This document shows, piece after piece, positions 1-11,573 of a stretch of DNA of 64,000 nucleotides. The stretch spans positions 68,067 to 132,066 of the forward strand of contig MU004185.1 of NCBI GenBank assembly GCA_010093605.1, read 5' to 3'. The position numbers and the translations under genes are program-made. Below the pieces are notes generated by a model. That model did not search any database. It was not told the DNA's origin and saw only the letters and a program-made list of their open reading frames with translations. Each line of letters opens with the position of its first letter. The stretch's first letter is position 1. Source of the stretch: Lophium mytilinum. Lineage: Eukaryota; Ascomycota; Dothideomycetes; Mytilinidiales; Mytilinidiaceae.

Positions 1-2162
1 GAACACGCAACATTTTCTAAGCCATCTCAAAAGGCACGATCGTCGTTGGGACCATTCATCTTGCTCTAGAGAGAAGTGTAATGCAGCTCACATCGTGCCG
101 CAAACATACAAATTATCTCACGCGCAAGATGGCTGTGGTTGCTCAGAAATCTGTGTCGACCTAGAAACTATCCAACAAGTTCTTAGAGATACGTCCACCT
201 TTCCCATCTTACGCGTTCACGCAGACGGGGATCTCAAAAACATTACCATCGGTGTGGAACCATACAAGGGCGATGAAGACTATGTCGCAATTCTCATGTA
301 AGCATGACAATCTAGAGCACTCTGCCTCCGTGTCTAACGAACAGCTCTCTTGGTGCAGGTCTGGGCCGACGGCCTTGGAAATCCCTATGACAACTCCCTA
401 CATCGGTGTCAGATATCTCGCTTGGCGCAACTGATCCACAGGCTCCAAGAAACAGTAGAAGCGAAGACGTCAGAGTCCTGCCAACCTTATCTACTATGGA
501 TTGACACCCTGTGCTGTCCAGCGGTGGAGCCGCAGACAAAGGCCATTGCACTCAAAAGACTGCGTGCAGTATACACCAAAGCAAAGCATGTTCTTGTCCT
601 CGATTCCTCGATTTATTCATTCCCGTCACAAGGAGTTCATCCCGCGGAGGTATGTCTTAGGGCTTTAGCATCCTCTAACTGGATGCGAAGGCTCTGGACT
701 TTGCAAGGTAACACCGCCAGCTTGCTGAAGTGGACGAGAGGAAGCTGACATAATTCTCAGAAGGCGCATTAGCAAGATCCCTCTACTTTCAATTTTCTGA
801 CCATCCGATCAGTATTGTCGATGAAGCAACGGAATTATACAAAGTTAGCACGCCGGACCCTAGATATCGGGCGATTTTCCTCGATGTGTCAGCGGAAGTA
901 TGTCCTTTTTAGTGATACTTATATCAATGGTATGCATCCGTCGCTCACTCTGCCTTTTCTAGCTTTTCATCCTGCATGGCTTCTTTCAGAAGCACCTTGA
1001 TGAGTCGTACTCGAACGAACCGATGTGGGAGCCCTCCAGTGTGTTCGACCAGTTATGGACCCTCCAACGTTCTCTGCACTTTCGCTCTGTCTCAGTCGAG
1101 AGCGACGAGCCGCTGTGTATTGCGACTCTGCTATCTCTAGACCTGGGGGAAATTGCCACCGTTCAAGGCCTCGAGGCTCGGATGGTGCAAGTCTGGAAGC
1201 AAGTCGCCGAGAAAGGAAAAGGATTCTCGCCGCGTATCATCTTCTATGTCGACAATCCCATTGTAAAAAGGGGCTTCGGGTGGGCACCTAAAAGTCTACT
1301 GGGATCAGAAACCTATTCAGCTCTGAACTTGGGTAATTTGACCGGTCGTTTCTCTCCCTCGAGGGTAACTGGCGAGCCGATCGACCCAGACTACCTAGGA
1401 TTTCTCTCAAGCTATGGTCTTAGGGTCCGGCTTCCTGGGCAACGTATCTGCCTGAAGCTTTGGCGAGAAGACAGTCCTTTCTGGCTGTGGGAAGGGTTAC
1501 TGGACACGCCTAGAGCACAAGAGAGTATCGTCTGCCGCGATGAATCTACTGGACGCTGGTTTCGTGTGTCTGACTACCTCCGATCCAAAACAGAACCTGA
1601 ATTCCCAGATGAAGAGCTGCCCCCTTTCGATGACGCTCACCCTCATCCACTCATTGAGGATCTTCTTGAAGGCAAACTTTACCTTATCCAGGATGTTGAG
1701 CCCTGGAATCCCACCGCTGTAACTACCTGTCTGATGGTTCGGGTACGGCAAGACATTCCAAGTGACTGCGATGACGGCGAGTCCATATACGTCTATTCCC
1801 GCCGGACAGTTCTTTTTCACGAAGTGGACAGGACGTATGCGCGCAGCTTAGACGCATTCCGGGAGATCGCGGTCCAAGTTGCCAAAGACGAAGTTACCCA
1901 GAGATTAATCGAAATCGGCAAATCGGAAAGCATTAAAAGCGTCATCTACCAAAGCGCCCTGGCTAGTGTCGTGCAACTTATGAAGGACTTGTTTGATAAG
2001 GCTTTTGATACCGACCCTCGGGTATCTGAGTATTTTAGCTCCAAGTTAGGAATGAATTCTGCCCCAAGCGGTTGGGCGGTAATTCCGTCCATGTTTCCGT
2101 TCGATGTAGTCCTTTCTGATATGCTTAAACACCAATCCTGGGTCGTGGATAGGGAGATTTAA
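1..2162 (+). CDS. HET-domain (heterokaryon incompatibility) protein, 5'-partial, apparent frameshift
   Basis: This is a heterokaryon-incompatibility family protein of the long form, with an N-terminal Cys-rich HSxC...C segment and the HET core. Proteins of this family act in cytoplasm in non-self recognition and cell death. The frame is open to the window edge, so the start lies outside. Exons seen: <1-297, 359-707, 761-897, 990-2162, each intron with GT-AG ends (donors gtaagc, gtaaca, gtatgt). Recognisable blocks are YVAI / VWADGLGNP at the first junction, LWIDTLCCP in exon 2, MRRLWTLQ|EG across intron 2 and SDEPLCIATLL in exon 4. Frames do not match across the first junction: exon 1 ends at phase 2 while exon 2 must start at phase 0. 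One base is missing just before the expected SH of SHVW, so the copy is either a pseudogene or carries a sequence error. Family call is firm; intactness is not. Confidence 0.8.
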
Positions 2163-2461
2163 TGCAGTTGAACACAAGAGATCGCTTTGTTATAGTAGGC
2201 TATTTCTGGACATCTCTCCTTACAGTTTGGTACCTATGCAGGGCAGCCATGATCTTGACCATGCACAATCGCTTTTTCCTTTTGTCGTTCTCTCGTCTCC
2301 TAGTTTCAAAGACTTGTGAAAGTTGCAGTAGCTATGATTATGCTGGTGACCTGGTGGCATTTTTGGCAACGAAGTCTTATATTTGAACACAGCCATTTCC
2401 GAGTTAGGTTACTAAGTGAAGGCTTGTATTCTCCACTACACCCTTCAAGGGACCGCCCCAA

Positions 2462-3573
2462 TCAATCAAATTTGACTGCAACCCTTCCCCGGAACTTCCC
2501 TTCCTTCATAAGATCAATCATCTCGTTGATCTGCTCTAATTTATAGTAGGCTATCTTGGATTTAATGCCATGCTTCACTGAGAAGTCCACAAACTCTGGA
2601 AGTAGTCTTGGGATCTTGTTCGAGCTTCCTATGACCCTGAATTTCCGCAGAGCAATGAACATCGAGTTGAACGACAACGGCTCTTGTGGTAATCCAACGA
2701 CCATGAGAATTCCATTGATCCTCAGCAGATCGGTCGCGCTCTCGTACGCCGCTTTCGAGTTTGTGTAGTTCACAACAGCATGGCAGCCGCCTTTGGTGAT
2801 TTCCTTTATCTTCTTCACGTAGTCCTTGTCCGTCCGAGTGTTGATTGCGTAATCTGCGCCGCACTCTTTCGCTTCCTCGAGTTGGATATCATTGATATCT
2901 AGGGCGATGATCTTGAAGCCCATGGCATGTGCGTATTGAACCCCTAAAATTCATTAGCCAGTTCCAAAGCTTCAAAGCAAACCTGCTCACCCAAGTGCCC
3001 AAGCCCTCCAACGCCAATAATCGCCATCCACTCCCCCTCCTTCAGTCCAGCTAGTCTACAGTCATCAATCCCATGATAACTCGTCACCCCCGCACAAAAC
3101 AACGGCGCCGCTTCCACCGCCCTCAACTCCGCTGGCAGCACGATCGCATTCCGCCAATCCACAGCGATGTACTCCTGGAAAAACCCGTCCGCCGCATGCC
3201 CGGGCATCTTACACCCCTTCTCACACCACATCTGGTGGATCTGGCAGCCTTCACACTCGTAGCAGCAGTTCGTCGCGGGTAGGAAGCCGACCTCGTCGCC
3301 CACTTTGAAGCCTTTGCATTCGGGCCCTGCGCTGACGATCACACCCGCGGCTTCGTGGCCGAGGGTTACGGGGACGTCGGACTCGAGCTTTAGGCCGATG
3401 TCGTTGGGCTCGAAGTTCATGAGGTCGGAGCGGCAGAGGCTGCTGCATATCGTCTTCACGAGGAGATCTGTGGGCAAGGGCTTTGGAACGGGGATCTCGT
3501 TGATGTGGATTGCGTTGTCGCTTCGGTGGTATTGGGCAGCTTTTTGGGTCGCTGGGATCTTGGGGGAGACCAT
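2462..3573 (-). CDS. Zinc-dependent alcohol dehydrogenase (MDR superfamily)
   Basis: Two exons, complement(2462-2943, 2991-3573), give 354 residues, the usual length for a fungal zinc alcohol dehydrogenase. The protein would interconvert an alcohol and an aldehyde or ketone with NAD(P)(H) in the cytosol. Catalytic zinc ligands appear as SLCRSD (Cys47) and GHEAAG (His73/Glu74). The structural zinc lobe is visible as four cysteines in the CCYECEGC...C stretch near residues 103-117. The Rossmann motif GVGGLGHLG spans the splice junction; the intron starts gtgagc, ends ttttag, and restores GHLGVQYAHAMGF. It is the first gene of the oxidative cluster running to 17.2 kb, on the same strand as the next SDR and monooxygenase. 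The exact substrate cannot be read from sequence. Confidence 0.92.
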
Positions 3574-4423
3574 CTTGACGCGTGGAAGGGTCTTTGGGGG
3601 TTTCGGACAAGAGAAGGCGAGGAGGAGAAAATGAGAGCTTTGTTTGGAAGCTGTGAAATTTGATATGGCTCGCGATGATTAATGGGTAGTATTTACGCGT
3701 CCTCGCGTGGATAATCATAGCCTAGTGTTCCATTATGGAGCCGTATGCTGAGGTTTGGTAAAAGGCCATCACGGGGATCGGAGGTGTGAGACCGCAGCAA
3801 CTATTGTAAGTTCTCAAAAGACTGAATCATTAGTCTCATAAGAGGAGCGTTCGAATATGCTAACAGATGCAGGTGACGGTGCGGGAAGGTCATGGTACCG
3901 ATGATGTGCAAGTGGCGGCAGCTCTCACAGCTACACAGGAAGTTTTGCGGTCGAGTTGAGCCATACCAAGCTAAGCATTGGGTCTCTAGGAGCGGGGATG
4001 CATGATGCATGAGCTTGTAGCTCTGAGTGTCACGTGACTTAGTCAGCAGGGATTTCCGTGAAGTCCACCTCGCCCCTTCTCCTCTTCTCCCCCAATGACA
4101 TGTCCACATCCCCGCGTCTTCTTCCCTCACCATCAGCTTTGTGCGTTCGGTCTTGCACCTCCGGGACTTCTCCACCGCTAGCCACGCGCCGAACGGGAGC
4201 CCTAGTTGCGGGGTATCTCCACCAGATCATGCGCGACGGACATTGAAGTCCTTCCCCTGTTGAAAACACTAGCGCAATCCAGATCTCGACCGCACGGCAT
4301 GGGATGGGATCGTATTGCGAGGCCGACTATGTTTTCTCGAGGCTGTACACTACTCAGTCGCACTTTTGATCGTGGAAAAGTCGATGTCACGTGTTTGGAC
4401 AAGGAAGACTTCTTTACTGCTGC
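3574..4423. other. Intergenic region between ADH and SDR genes
   Basis: About 850 bases without a convincing gene. The short open frames on both strands lack family motifs and usable splice signals. It contains a palindromic GTCACGTGAC at 4029-4038 and another CACGTG core near 4388, the kind of site bound by bHLH regulators in fungi. The promoter of the ADH gene lies at its left edge and the 3' end of the SDR gene at its right. Confidence 0.6.
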
Positions 4424-5285
4424 TCAACATACCCATCCGCCGTCAATTTGCTGAACAGTCCCACTAATGTACTGACTCTCGTCGCAAAGCAGCCAGCATA
4501 TCAACGACGCAATCTCCGAAGGCTCTCCTTCGCGCTTTATTTGCTGAACCCAGGGCATTCCCTCTCCTCTATGCTCCGACACTTTGTGGTACATGGGTGT
4601 ATTTATGATTCCCCTTAAACCCACAGAGCACCTGTTAGACACGGCATCGCCTCGGGGAGGCCATCGACTTACGGGGCTATGCAATTGACTCGAATGCCCT
4701 TCGTCGGTCCGACTTTCTTCGCGGCGCATTTCGTCAAGCCTACAACACCAAACTTGGATGCTCCATATGCCGCGCAATTCGCAAATCCAATCAGACCCGC
4801 AACGCTAGATGCGTTCACTACGCTTCCCTTGTTGTTCATATATTGCAGCTCCGATCGCATGCAGTACATTATCCCAGTGAGGTTGACTGAAATAACGAAG
4901 TCCCAGTCGGATGTCTGCTGGTCCTCAACGGTGCCAGTATGGAATGTTTTGGGCAACACTCCTGCCAAGTTGGCTGCGCCATCTAGCTTCCCAAACTTTT
5001 CGACCGTCTTCTCAATCCAAGCTGCTACCTGTTGCTCACTTCGGACGTCTACAGCCGTAGCCATGACTTGCCCACCGGACTTCTCGATATCGGCTGCTAC
5101 GCTGAATAAAGATTCCTCCTGAATATCGGCCATCGAGACTTTTGCTCCTCGCGCGCAGAGCATCTTGCAAGTTTCTAATGCCATTCCTGTTGAGTTCTTA
5201 GCTTATAGTATAGATACGTTGGGGTGTACTCGCCTCCTCCGGCTCCTGTGACTACAATCACCTTTCCTCGTAAGTTATTTGACAT
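4424..5285 (-). CDS. Short-chain dehydrogenase/reductase with a GC-AG intron
   Basis: Three exons, complement(4424-4613, 4673-5186, 5234-5285), give a classical SDR of 251 residues. It would be an NAD(P)-dependent alcohol/ketone oxidoreductase in the cytosol. Exon 1 reads MSNNLRGKVIVVTGAGG. The first intron must begin with GC (gag|gcgagt) and end cag to give the cofactor motif TGAGGGMA; a GT donor would break the frame. Exon 2 holds NLAG, the serine in NASS and the catalytic YGASK. The second intron (gtaagt...ttaag) restores NCIAPGIINTPM, the PG motif after the active site. The C-terminus ends SGTVQQIDGGW, typical of the family. It is co-oriented with the neighbouring BVMO and ADH. Family certain, substrate unknown. 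Confidence 0.92.
5187..5233 (-). other. GC-AG intron of the SDR gene
   Basis: The 47-base intron starts gcgagt after an exon ending gag and finishes caacag. Only this donor keeps frame and rebuilds the TGxxxGMA nucleotide-binding motif. GC-AG introns are a small minority in fungi, and this one has an otherwise strong donor context. Confidence 0.75.
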
Positions 5286-5691
5286 GCTGAAGTGTGTTTG
5301 GAGCTCGGGCGGTTTCTATTCCAACGAGATTTCTTTTATTCATGCCATCAGCCCTTTCGTCCTTCTATATCACGTTCTGTCAGAAGAATAGAGCCGTATT
5401 TCAATCTCCACATGTGCTTCCTAGCGTGGCTGGGTCGCGGAGCGGAGAAGTCCTACGCTACGGGAATGGATTCGCGCGATGGAGCACGTACTTCTTAACC
5501 ATCACGTGATACGCTCATCTTTTCAATGTTCTCGCCGCTGTGACTATAGGCCCAGAGCTAGGGACACACATTTAGAGAGAAGAAATGATGGTCTTTGAGG
5601 AAGATCAGGTCCACAGGGTAATTATTGCCACGAAAAGGTTATAATCAGAGGAACATGGTATGCCGCAAATATAACAGTTGAAACATCCACT
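5286..5691. promoter_or_regulatory. Intergenic, SDR promoter and BVMO 3' flank
   Basis: About 400 bases holding the upstream region of the SDR gene and the 3' flank of the monooxygenase gene. A TCACGTGA core lies near 5502. No gene is visible. Confidence 0.5.
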
Positions 5692-7749
5692 TCAGCACCA
5701 CGCCTTCCAATTCGGATCGTCCTCATCGAGCTCTGGCTGCGGCTCTCGCACCACCGTGCCGCTTTTCGTCAACACCTTTCTCACTTTCGCCTTACTCAAA
5801 TACGGCGAATCGTCAACCTCCCGGATATAATACGCCCAATCGCAAGTCTGATCTAATTCCGTTTGACTGAAGCCATTCCCCAACCAATCGAACCTGTTTC
5901 CCTTATATGCGACATCAAAATCGTCCGCACGCAAGTACTGCATCGCCTCGCAATAATGCAGCGAGCTGCCAGGCCAAAGCGCCGAGACGCGACCGTCGAT
6001 GGTCCCGTGCTTGTACCAGCTACGGCAGCCGGCTTTCCAGATTGTATCGCGCATGAAGAGGTCAGTGCGAGCGGCGAAGTCGTTTATGGCAGCTTGTTTA
6101 GGTATGAAAGATTTGATGTTTTCGGTTTGCCAGCGGTCACACCAGCGGAGCATGTAGTCGGCTTGTGCCTCTGCGTCATCTGGTCAGTTAAAAGTCATAC
6201 TGCGGTGCTTGAAGAACTACTTACCAATAGCTCCAACCAGAGGACCGCTCCCTATGGGGCAATTTGGACCTAAGAAGTGGAGGTAATTTGGCTGCTCTGG
6301 CGCGCCAACTCCCATGTATGAGTGTGCCTCTCCCGCTGATCCCCACAAATCCTGAAGGTTCTTTCCATTCTTTCCGTGTATAGGAAAACGGGGCTTAAAT
6401 GAGGTGTCGAAACCAGTGGCGCAAATCAGAACATCCATTTCGTACTCCTTACCGTTGTCGCAGACCGCGCCCTGCTCGTTGATCTTGGTTATCTCGCCGT
6501 AGACAACCTCCACATTCGGCTTTTGCAAAGTCTCAAGATACATGATGCCCGGCGTCATTCTTCGGCAGCCGAATCCCCACTGCGGTATCAACTGCTCTTG
6601 AAGCTTCTGATCTATGAGACGCGTTCGCATCTGAAACCCAACTCGCTTCTTGGTAGTTTCTTGCATTTTGCTTCCGTTTAAAAACATAGGGTAGATCGAA
6701 TTGACAGTGCTCTCGATGTTCTTACGCTGTTCTAAGAGGTGGCCTGGGCGGTTTGCGAAAGCGTCTAATTCTTCTTTAGTATAAATGTGTTGATCGAGCC
6801 CTTGAATTGGAGCGACCCATGTTGGGCTCCTGAAAAATGTCGTCACCGCTTTGACCTTGGGGTATATAGCTGGCAAGATCTGTATACCAGATGAGCCATT
6901 CCCGATTAATCCCACGTTCTTCCCCGCCAAATCAACGGATTCATCGTAATGCGCGCTGTGCAGAAGCTGGCCTTTGAAATTCTGTAATCCAGGTATGGAT
7001 GGCCACTTCCAATTGTTGAGGATCCCAGATGCGTTGATTAGGATGTCGCAGCTCTCCTCCAGGATAGTGCCTGTAGTATGGTCTTTCACTCTCACGTTCC
7101 AGAGGCCTTCTACTTCCTCCCATCGTGCCTCGATGACTTCGTGGCTGACGCTGATATACCGGTCCAAACTGTATTTTGCTGCGAAATCCTTGAAGTACTT
7201 GAAAATCTCCTTACTTCCCACGTATACGGCCGACCAATCTTTTTTCTGCTCCCAGCTCCAGACGTAGTTGTGGCCTGGGACGTCGCAAGCGCACCTTTGA
7301 CCACCATGTTAGCAATGTCGGAACCTGATGGGTATGAATGTTACTCACCCTGGGTATCTGTTCTCAAACCATGTCCCTGAAATGTCGGGGTTCTTCTCAA
7401 ACACTCTGAGCGAGAAATTCTCAAATGATCGCTGGAGTTTGTATGCGAAACACAGTCCGGAGGCGCCAGCTCCAATGACTACGATTCGCATGGGGCGTTC
7501 GGAGTGGATTGGGCCTCCTAGTTCTTCGTTTCGATAATAGCCGTTCTCGCCATTTCGGCGTTTGGCGTTTGAAGGCGTTTGTGTGTCGAAATGACCGTTG
7601 GCGGCATGGCCTTTAACCCCGTTTTTGGGAAACAGAGACGACGCTTCTGGGGAAGTTTCGCTGATAAGCACGCCGTTGGCGTGCTTTCCATCGCCGTTGA
7701 AGTTTGAGTTTAGAGTTGTGACAACGGGAGGTGGGATTACATCCGCCAT
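5692..7749 (-). CDS. Baeyer-Villiger-type FAD monooxygenase (BVMO 1)
   Basis: Three exons, complement(5692-6179, 6225-7294, 7349-7749), give 652 residues. Type I BVMOs use FAD and NADPH to insert oxygen next to a ketone, giving esters or lactones. A variable, Asn/Gly-rich N-terminal extension of about 85 residues precedes the FAD Rossmann motif GAGASG (93-98). Next come GTWFENRYPG|CACDVPGH across intron 1, the BVMO fingerprint FKGQLLHSAHYD (about 240-251), the NADPH motif GNGSSG (about 265-270) and CATGFD near the FAD-domain end. The C-terminal exon contains SWYKHGTIDGRVSALWPGS, a common end block of fungal BVMOs. All introns are GT-AG with gtgagt/gtaagt donors. Flanked by two SDR genes, it probably acts on a ketone supplied by one of the dehydrogenases; that link is inference. 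Confidence 0.93.
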
Positions 7750-8407
7750 CCTTCCCTTCGGCAGCGTGAAAATGCCGCTAGAAATAGAGCAAAGTCTTGA
7801 TAGACGAGATTATGAAGAATATCTCCCCGCAGGCTACGTATGTTTAGATCATATATCCGCGTTCTGCTCAGACTCTTTCTCGAGTTGGTCTCTCTTGGCA
7901 TCATTCTACAGCGTCGGAAGGAGTATCACAACGACCGGCATACTATGCTCGGGATCAGGTATGCGGGGTGCCAAGGTACCGGCCTTCCAAAGCCATGGTC
8001 GGGAGATTCAATTCTCGCTTCTTGGTTCCCGTGGCGTAGGCGAGAGTCCTAGTGTTGGACTCTTCTCGGTTCTCGCTACGGCTTTCAATGTCCGAATGCT
8101 TGAGTCGACGAATCTTCAAGCATTTGCCTGAAGATTGCTCCCAAATTGGAAATTGTCTAAATTCGACCCTAACATAAGGAGCGCGGTCATTCACTTTTCC
8201 AGGCTTTGCCTTTGCTAGCTCCGGATCTAAATGTACTGCCTGCAAGGGCCATACTCCATGCACAGCTATTCACTTTTGCGGTTCATGCCAATATTCACTC
8301 ATCTAGGACTAAAAAAGGAAGGATCTTACCACCAAAATCCACGAATCTGGACTCATTTTCTGACACTATAGCCTACATCCATGAGAATTATTTTCTACTT
8401 CTGAACC
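7750..8407. promoter_or_regulatory. Divergent promoter region between BVMO 1 and SDR 2
   Basis: The 658 bases separate head-to-head genes, so the stretch should contain both promoters. Open frames here are short and show no family motif. A CTCCGGAT element sits near 8218. No clear TATA box was chosen. Confidence 0.55.
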
Positions 8408-9305
8408 ATGAAAACCGCCAAAACAGCCTTAATCACGGGGGGTGGTCGGTAGCCCCTTTCCCAGCATCTTTTTCCCGTAACTGAATCCCCTCTTCAGCTA
8501 GTGGCATGGGCCTAGCAGTCGCCCGGGCTCTTCACTCCAAAGGCTGGAATATTGCCCTAGTTGATCTAGACTCTACAAATGGAACCAAAGTCGTCGCCGA
8601 ACTCGGCTTAAACTCCATATTCATCGAAACGGATGTCACCGACTACGCTTCCCAAGTGCTCGCTTTCGAGAAGACAGTAGCCCGATTTTTGGATATAGAC
8701 TTCGTTTTCGCGAATGCAGGCATCGCAGGCCGAGGCGGGTTCTACGACTAAACCAAGGATTGGCCGCCAAAGCCGCCATCAATGCTTCTGCAAAATGTAT
8801 GCCTAACAGGTGTGGTATACTCTAGCTGGCTGGGTATGCATTATATGCGACGGAATGCGGTTCCAGGCGGGTCGATTGTCATGACTGCTTCAGGTACGTT
8901 CTCTAGCCAACCTCCTACACCCGCGTCGTTCTCCAGTCTAATGACGACGAAGCCGCTTCACTCTACCCTTCCCCAGATCTACCGCTCTACTGCTCAAGCA
9001 AGCACGGCGTATTGGGTCTGATGCGGTCCATGAGTATCCCTTTAGCAAAAGAGAATATTCGCGTGAGTTGCATTCTTCCTGGCGCAATCCATACTTCTCT
9101 TCATCCTGAAGACGTGTGGGCGCAATTTGGGAGGGAAAATTTCACTTCTATCGACCTGATTGTGAAAACCGTGCTAGAGTTGCTGAATGGCGAAGAGGCG
9201 GCTGGGAAAGCGATGGAGGTGAGTGCCGGTGAGGTGTTTGATAGGAAACAGCCAAAGTTTTGTAACGAGACGATGCGATTGATTATGACGGATAAGGAAT
9301 ACTAG
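8408..9305 (+). pseudogene. Short-chain dehydrogenase/reductase with one in-frame stop (SDR 2)
   Basis: The exon structure 8408-8448, 8502-8893, 8977-9305 is intact, with GT-AG introns, and would encode 253 residues. The NAD(P) motif TGGGRGMG forms across intron 1. Next are NAG in FANAGIAG, the catalytic serine in MTAS and YCSSK across intron 2, then LPGAIHT. The reading frame runs through the whole gene except for one TAA at 8749-8751, between FYD and TKDWPPKP. The sequence on both sides is in the same frame and looks family-like. So either a single substitution has killed the gene or the base is wrong. No intron with credible ends removes the stop. It lies head-to-head with BVMO 1 and tail-to-tail with the MFS gene. 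If truncated, the product lacks the active site. Confidence 0.8.
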
Positions 9306-9497
9306 TAATTCCGCATAGAAAGTTGGCAAGAAAGCTAACAAGTGCAAGCTGGAAAAGACATCTTGCACATCTAGAGTAGTATATGTTGCAACAGTGATCG
9401 AGTGAGCTCATATTTGCTATCAGAGTAACTCCCGACAATATTACATGCTTTGCTTTCGTAAAGACAATACCACCCACTTCAATTGGAACAAATGTTA

Positions 9498-11573
9498 CTA
9501 ATGGAACTTATTCTTCTCAGCCAAAGCGTCGTTCTCCAAGAAAGTCTCAATCTTCTCATTCATCTTCGGCCCGATGTCCTCGCAGAAACATGCCAAGATG
9601 ATACCAACGACCCCAAAGGCCATCGAAGCCAAAGCAGCATTTCTACATCAAGGTCAGCAAGAATCCTACAACACGTCAGAATATGTGAGTCAATGATCCA
9701 TACCTCAGTCCATAAGCAACAGCGTACTTATACGCCGTCCCAATCGCCTCGGCGCCCTGAGGCGTAACCCCGGGAATCTTCTCAAGAGCAGCAGCTCCCA
9801 GTCCGGCAGCGGCAGAGACAGCGGCCATCGATGATTGAGGGATTCCAGCTGCCAGAGCGGCCTTGGGAATGAGTACAGCACCTCTCTCGGCGATGCCATT
9901 CGAGATTGCGCTTGAGTAGCAAGCGCTCGCAACAGCGCCGCCGGCGTACCGTGCTGTTCCTGCCAGGCCGCCCGAAAGTCCGAGCATAGTCTGGGGAACG
10001 CCGAGTTGGGTGTAAGTCACAGAGAGATAGGCTGCCCAGCCGTACGATAGTTGGCTTAGGGTCACGAAGGTAATCATCGTGACTTTGTTGTAGGGTGTCA
10101 TCAGGGCGAGGAGGCAGCCAAAGAGGACCAGTGAAAATGTTGAAGCGATCCTGGAAATAGCGTGTTAGTTTTCATTAGAAGAAGAGAAGCGAGTCTTGGA
10201 ACGTACATGGTGATTTTCCAGTGCCCAATTTTCCTTCCAAAAGCGACGAGGAGCATCGCTCCAAGTGGGAGTGCCAAGTTAGCCGGGAGCGTTAGCAGCA
10301 GCTGTGTGGAAATTGAGGTATTTGCATCGATATAGAAGGCATCTGGGGATTTGAAGTCAGTCAAGATGGAGTAATAATGCGTGCTATCGAGGTTTGGCAT
10401 GCTTACTGAGCATCGTAGGGTAAATGACCGCCGTGCCGTAGAAGAACCCAACGATGATGAAAGTGAGGCAGAATGGTACCCCAAATTCGCGACCTTTGTG
10501 ACTTGAGAAGATTTCCTCGGGGCATAGAGGGAATCGAACACCCGAAAAACGTTCCCAAAGTCCAAAAGCAATGATGAGTACAAAGCCAACGACGAGACAG
10601 ATAATGACCCTTTTGTCAGTGGCGGGAATGTAACTTGTGTAGACCACTAGATCCAGTTAGATTGTTTCATCACTCATAGGGCGAATACGTACTGCCTACG
10701 AGAACGAGAATGGCCCCGATGGTGAAGAGAATGGCTCCAACCCAATCCAAACCGCGTACGGCCTCTTTCCACGGAACTCCCCGGGGGTGTTTTGGAGGCT
10801 GATAAAAGATGAACAATCCAATAAAAGCAATCATAGTGAAAACGAAGCCTCCCCAGTAGACATATTGCCACCTACTATCGCTATTGATGATTGCATAGCG
10901 CCCTACCACGGGGCCTATGACGATCATAACGTATACGAAGCCATCGGCGAGGACCACACCGATGTGTCGATATTTGTTGGGAATCAATTCCGGTACCGCG
11001 ATCAGAGCGACACCGGCCATGCCAGATCCAAAACCATTGAGACTGAGTCCGGCGATCAACATGCTCGTGTTGTGAGCGCGCGCGCACACGATATAGCCAA
11101 CCGCAGTTACAAGGTTTGCTGCGAGTAGAAAGTATCTGCGGCCGAATAGATCGCTGTTAGCGCCGAAAATGAGGATGCTGATGGTAGCGCAGGTGGTGAT
11201 GCAAGGAATAACCCAAGATGATAATTCAACTTGGCCCAATTTTGTCAATAGTTGGGAAGACATCGCAGCCGTTGTAGGAGTGGCCCTTTTCTATTTTAGC
11301 GACGATAATAAGAACAATTTCGAGAGAGATTGGTACCAGAATGGTGATCCGAAGGTCATAACCAGAAACTTGAGATACATTAGTACTATTTATGCAAATA
11401 AAAGATGGTAGTCTCACAAAAATGCAAAGCCATGCCTTCGGAGTCGTTCGTTCCTCTCTCACACCCTCGTGTTCCGCCTTGGTCTCATCAACCGCAGTGG
11501 AGTTGGTTGGCGAGTGGGTTTCGATGTCTTCCGAATGCACGATATCGTGATCGGACTTTTCAATTGCAGCCAT
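9498..11573 (-). CDS. MFS transporter, Tri12/DHA2-like, about 14 TM
   Basis: Seven exons, complement(9498-9642, 9704-10150, 10207-10342, 10407-10646, 10693-11285, 11337-11368, 11418-11573), give 582 residues, the usual size for this plasma-membrane efflux family. Splicing joins WLCIF to FLVMTFGSPFW and then ATPTTAAM through a 32-nt exon. Family landmarks include the loop FGANSDLFGRRY after the second helices, a 14-TM hydropathy pattern, and the conserved C-terminal block SYGWAAYLSVTYTQLGVP...GTARYAGGA. These match the fungal family that includes the trichothecene efflux pump TRI12; the trichothecene substrate is not implied. The acidic N-terminus (about 45 residues) is cytosolic. Within the cluster it probably exports the product or imports the substrate (inference). 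The last exon ends ENDALAEKNKFH. Confidence 0.92.

Noticed and set aside
3801-4618. Several open frames on both strands near 4 kb
   Set aside because: Mutual shadows without splice continuity or family motifs; partly 3' flank of the SDR gene.
11226-11573. Unspliced 115-codon start of the MFS gene
   Set aside because: It reads through two introns; splicing through a 32-nt exon restores the conserved first helix.
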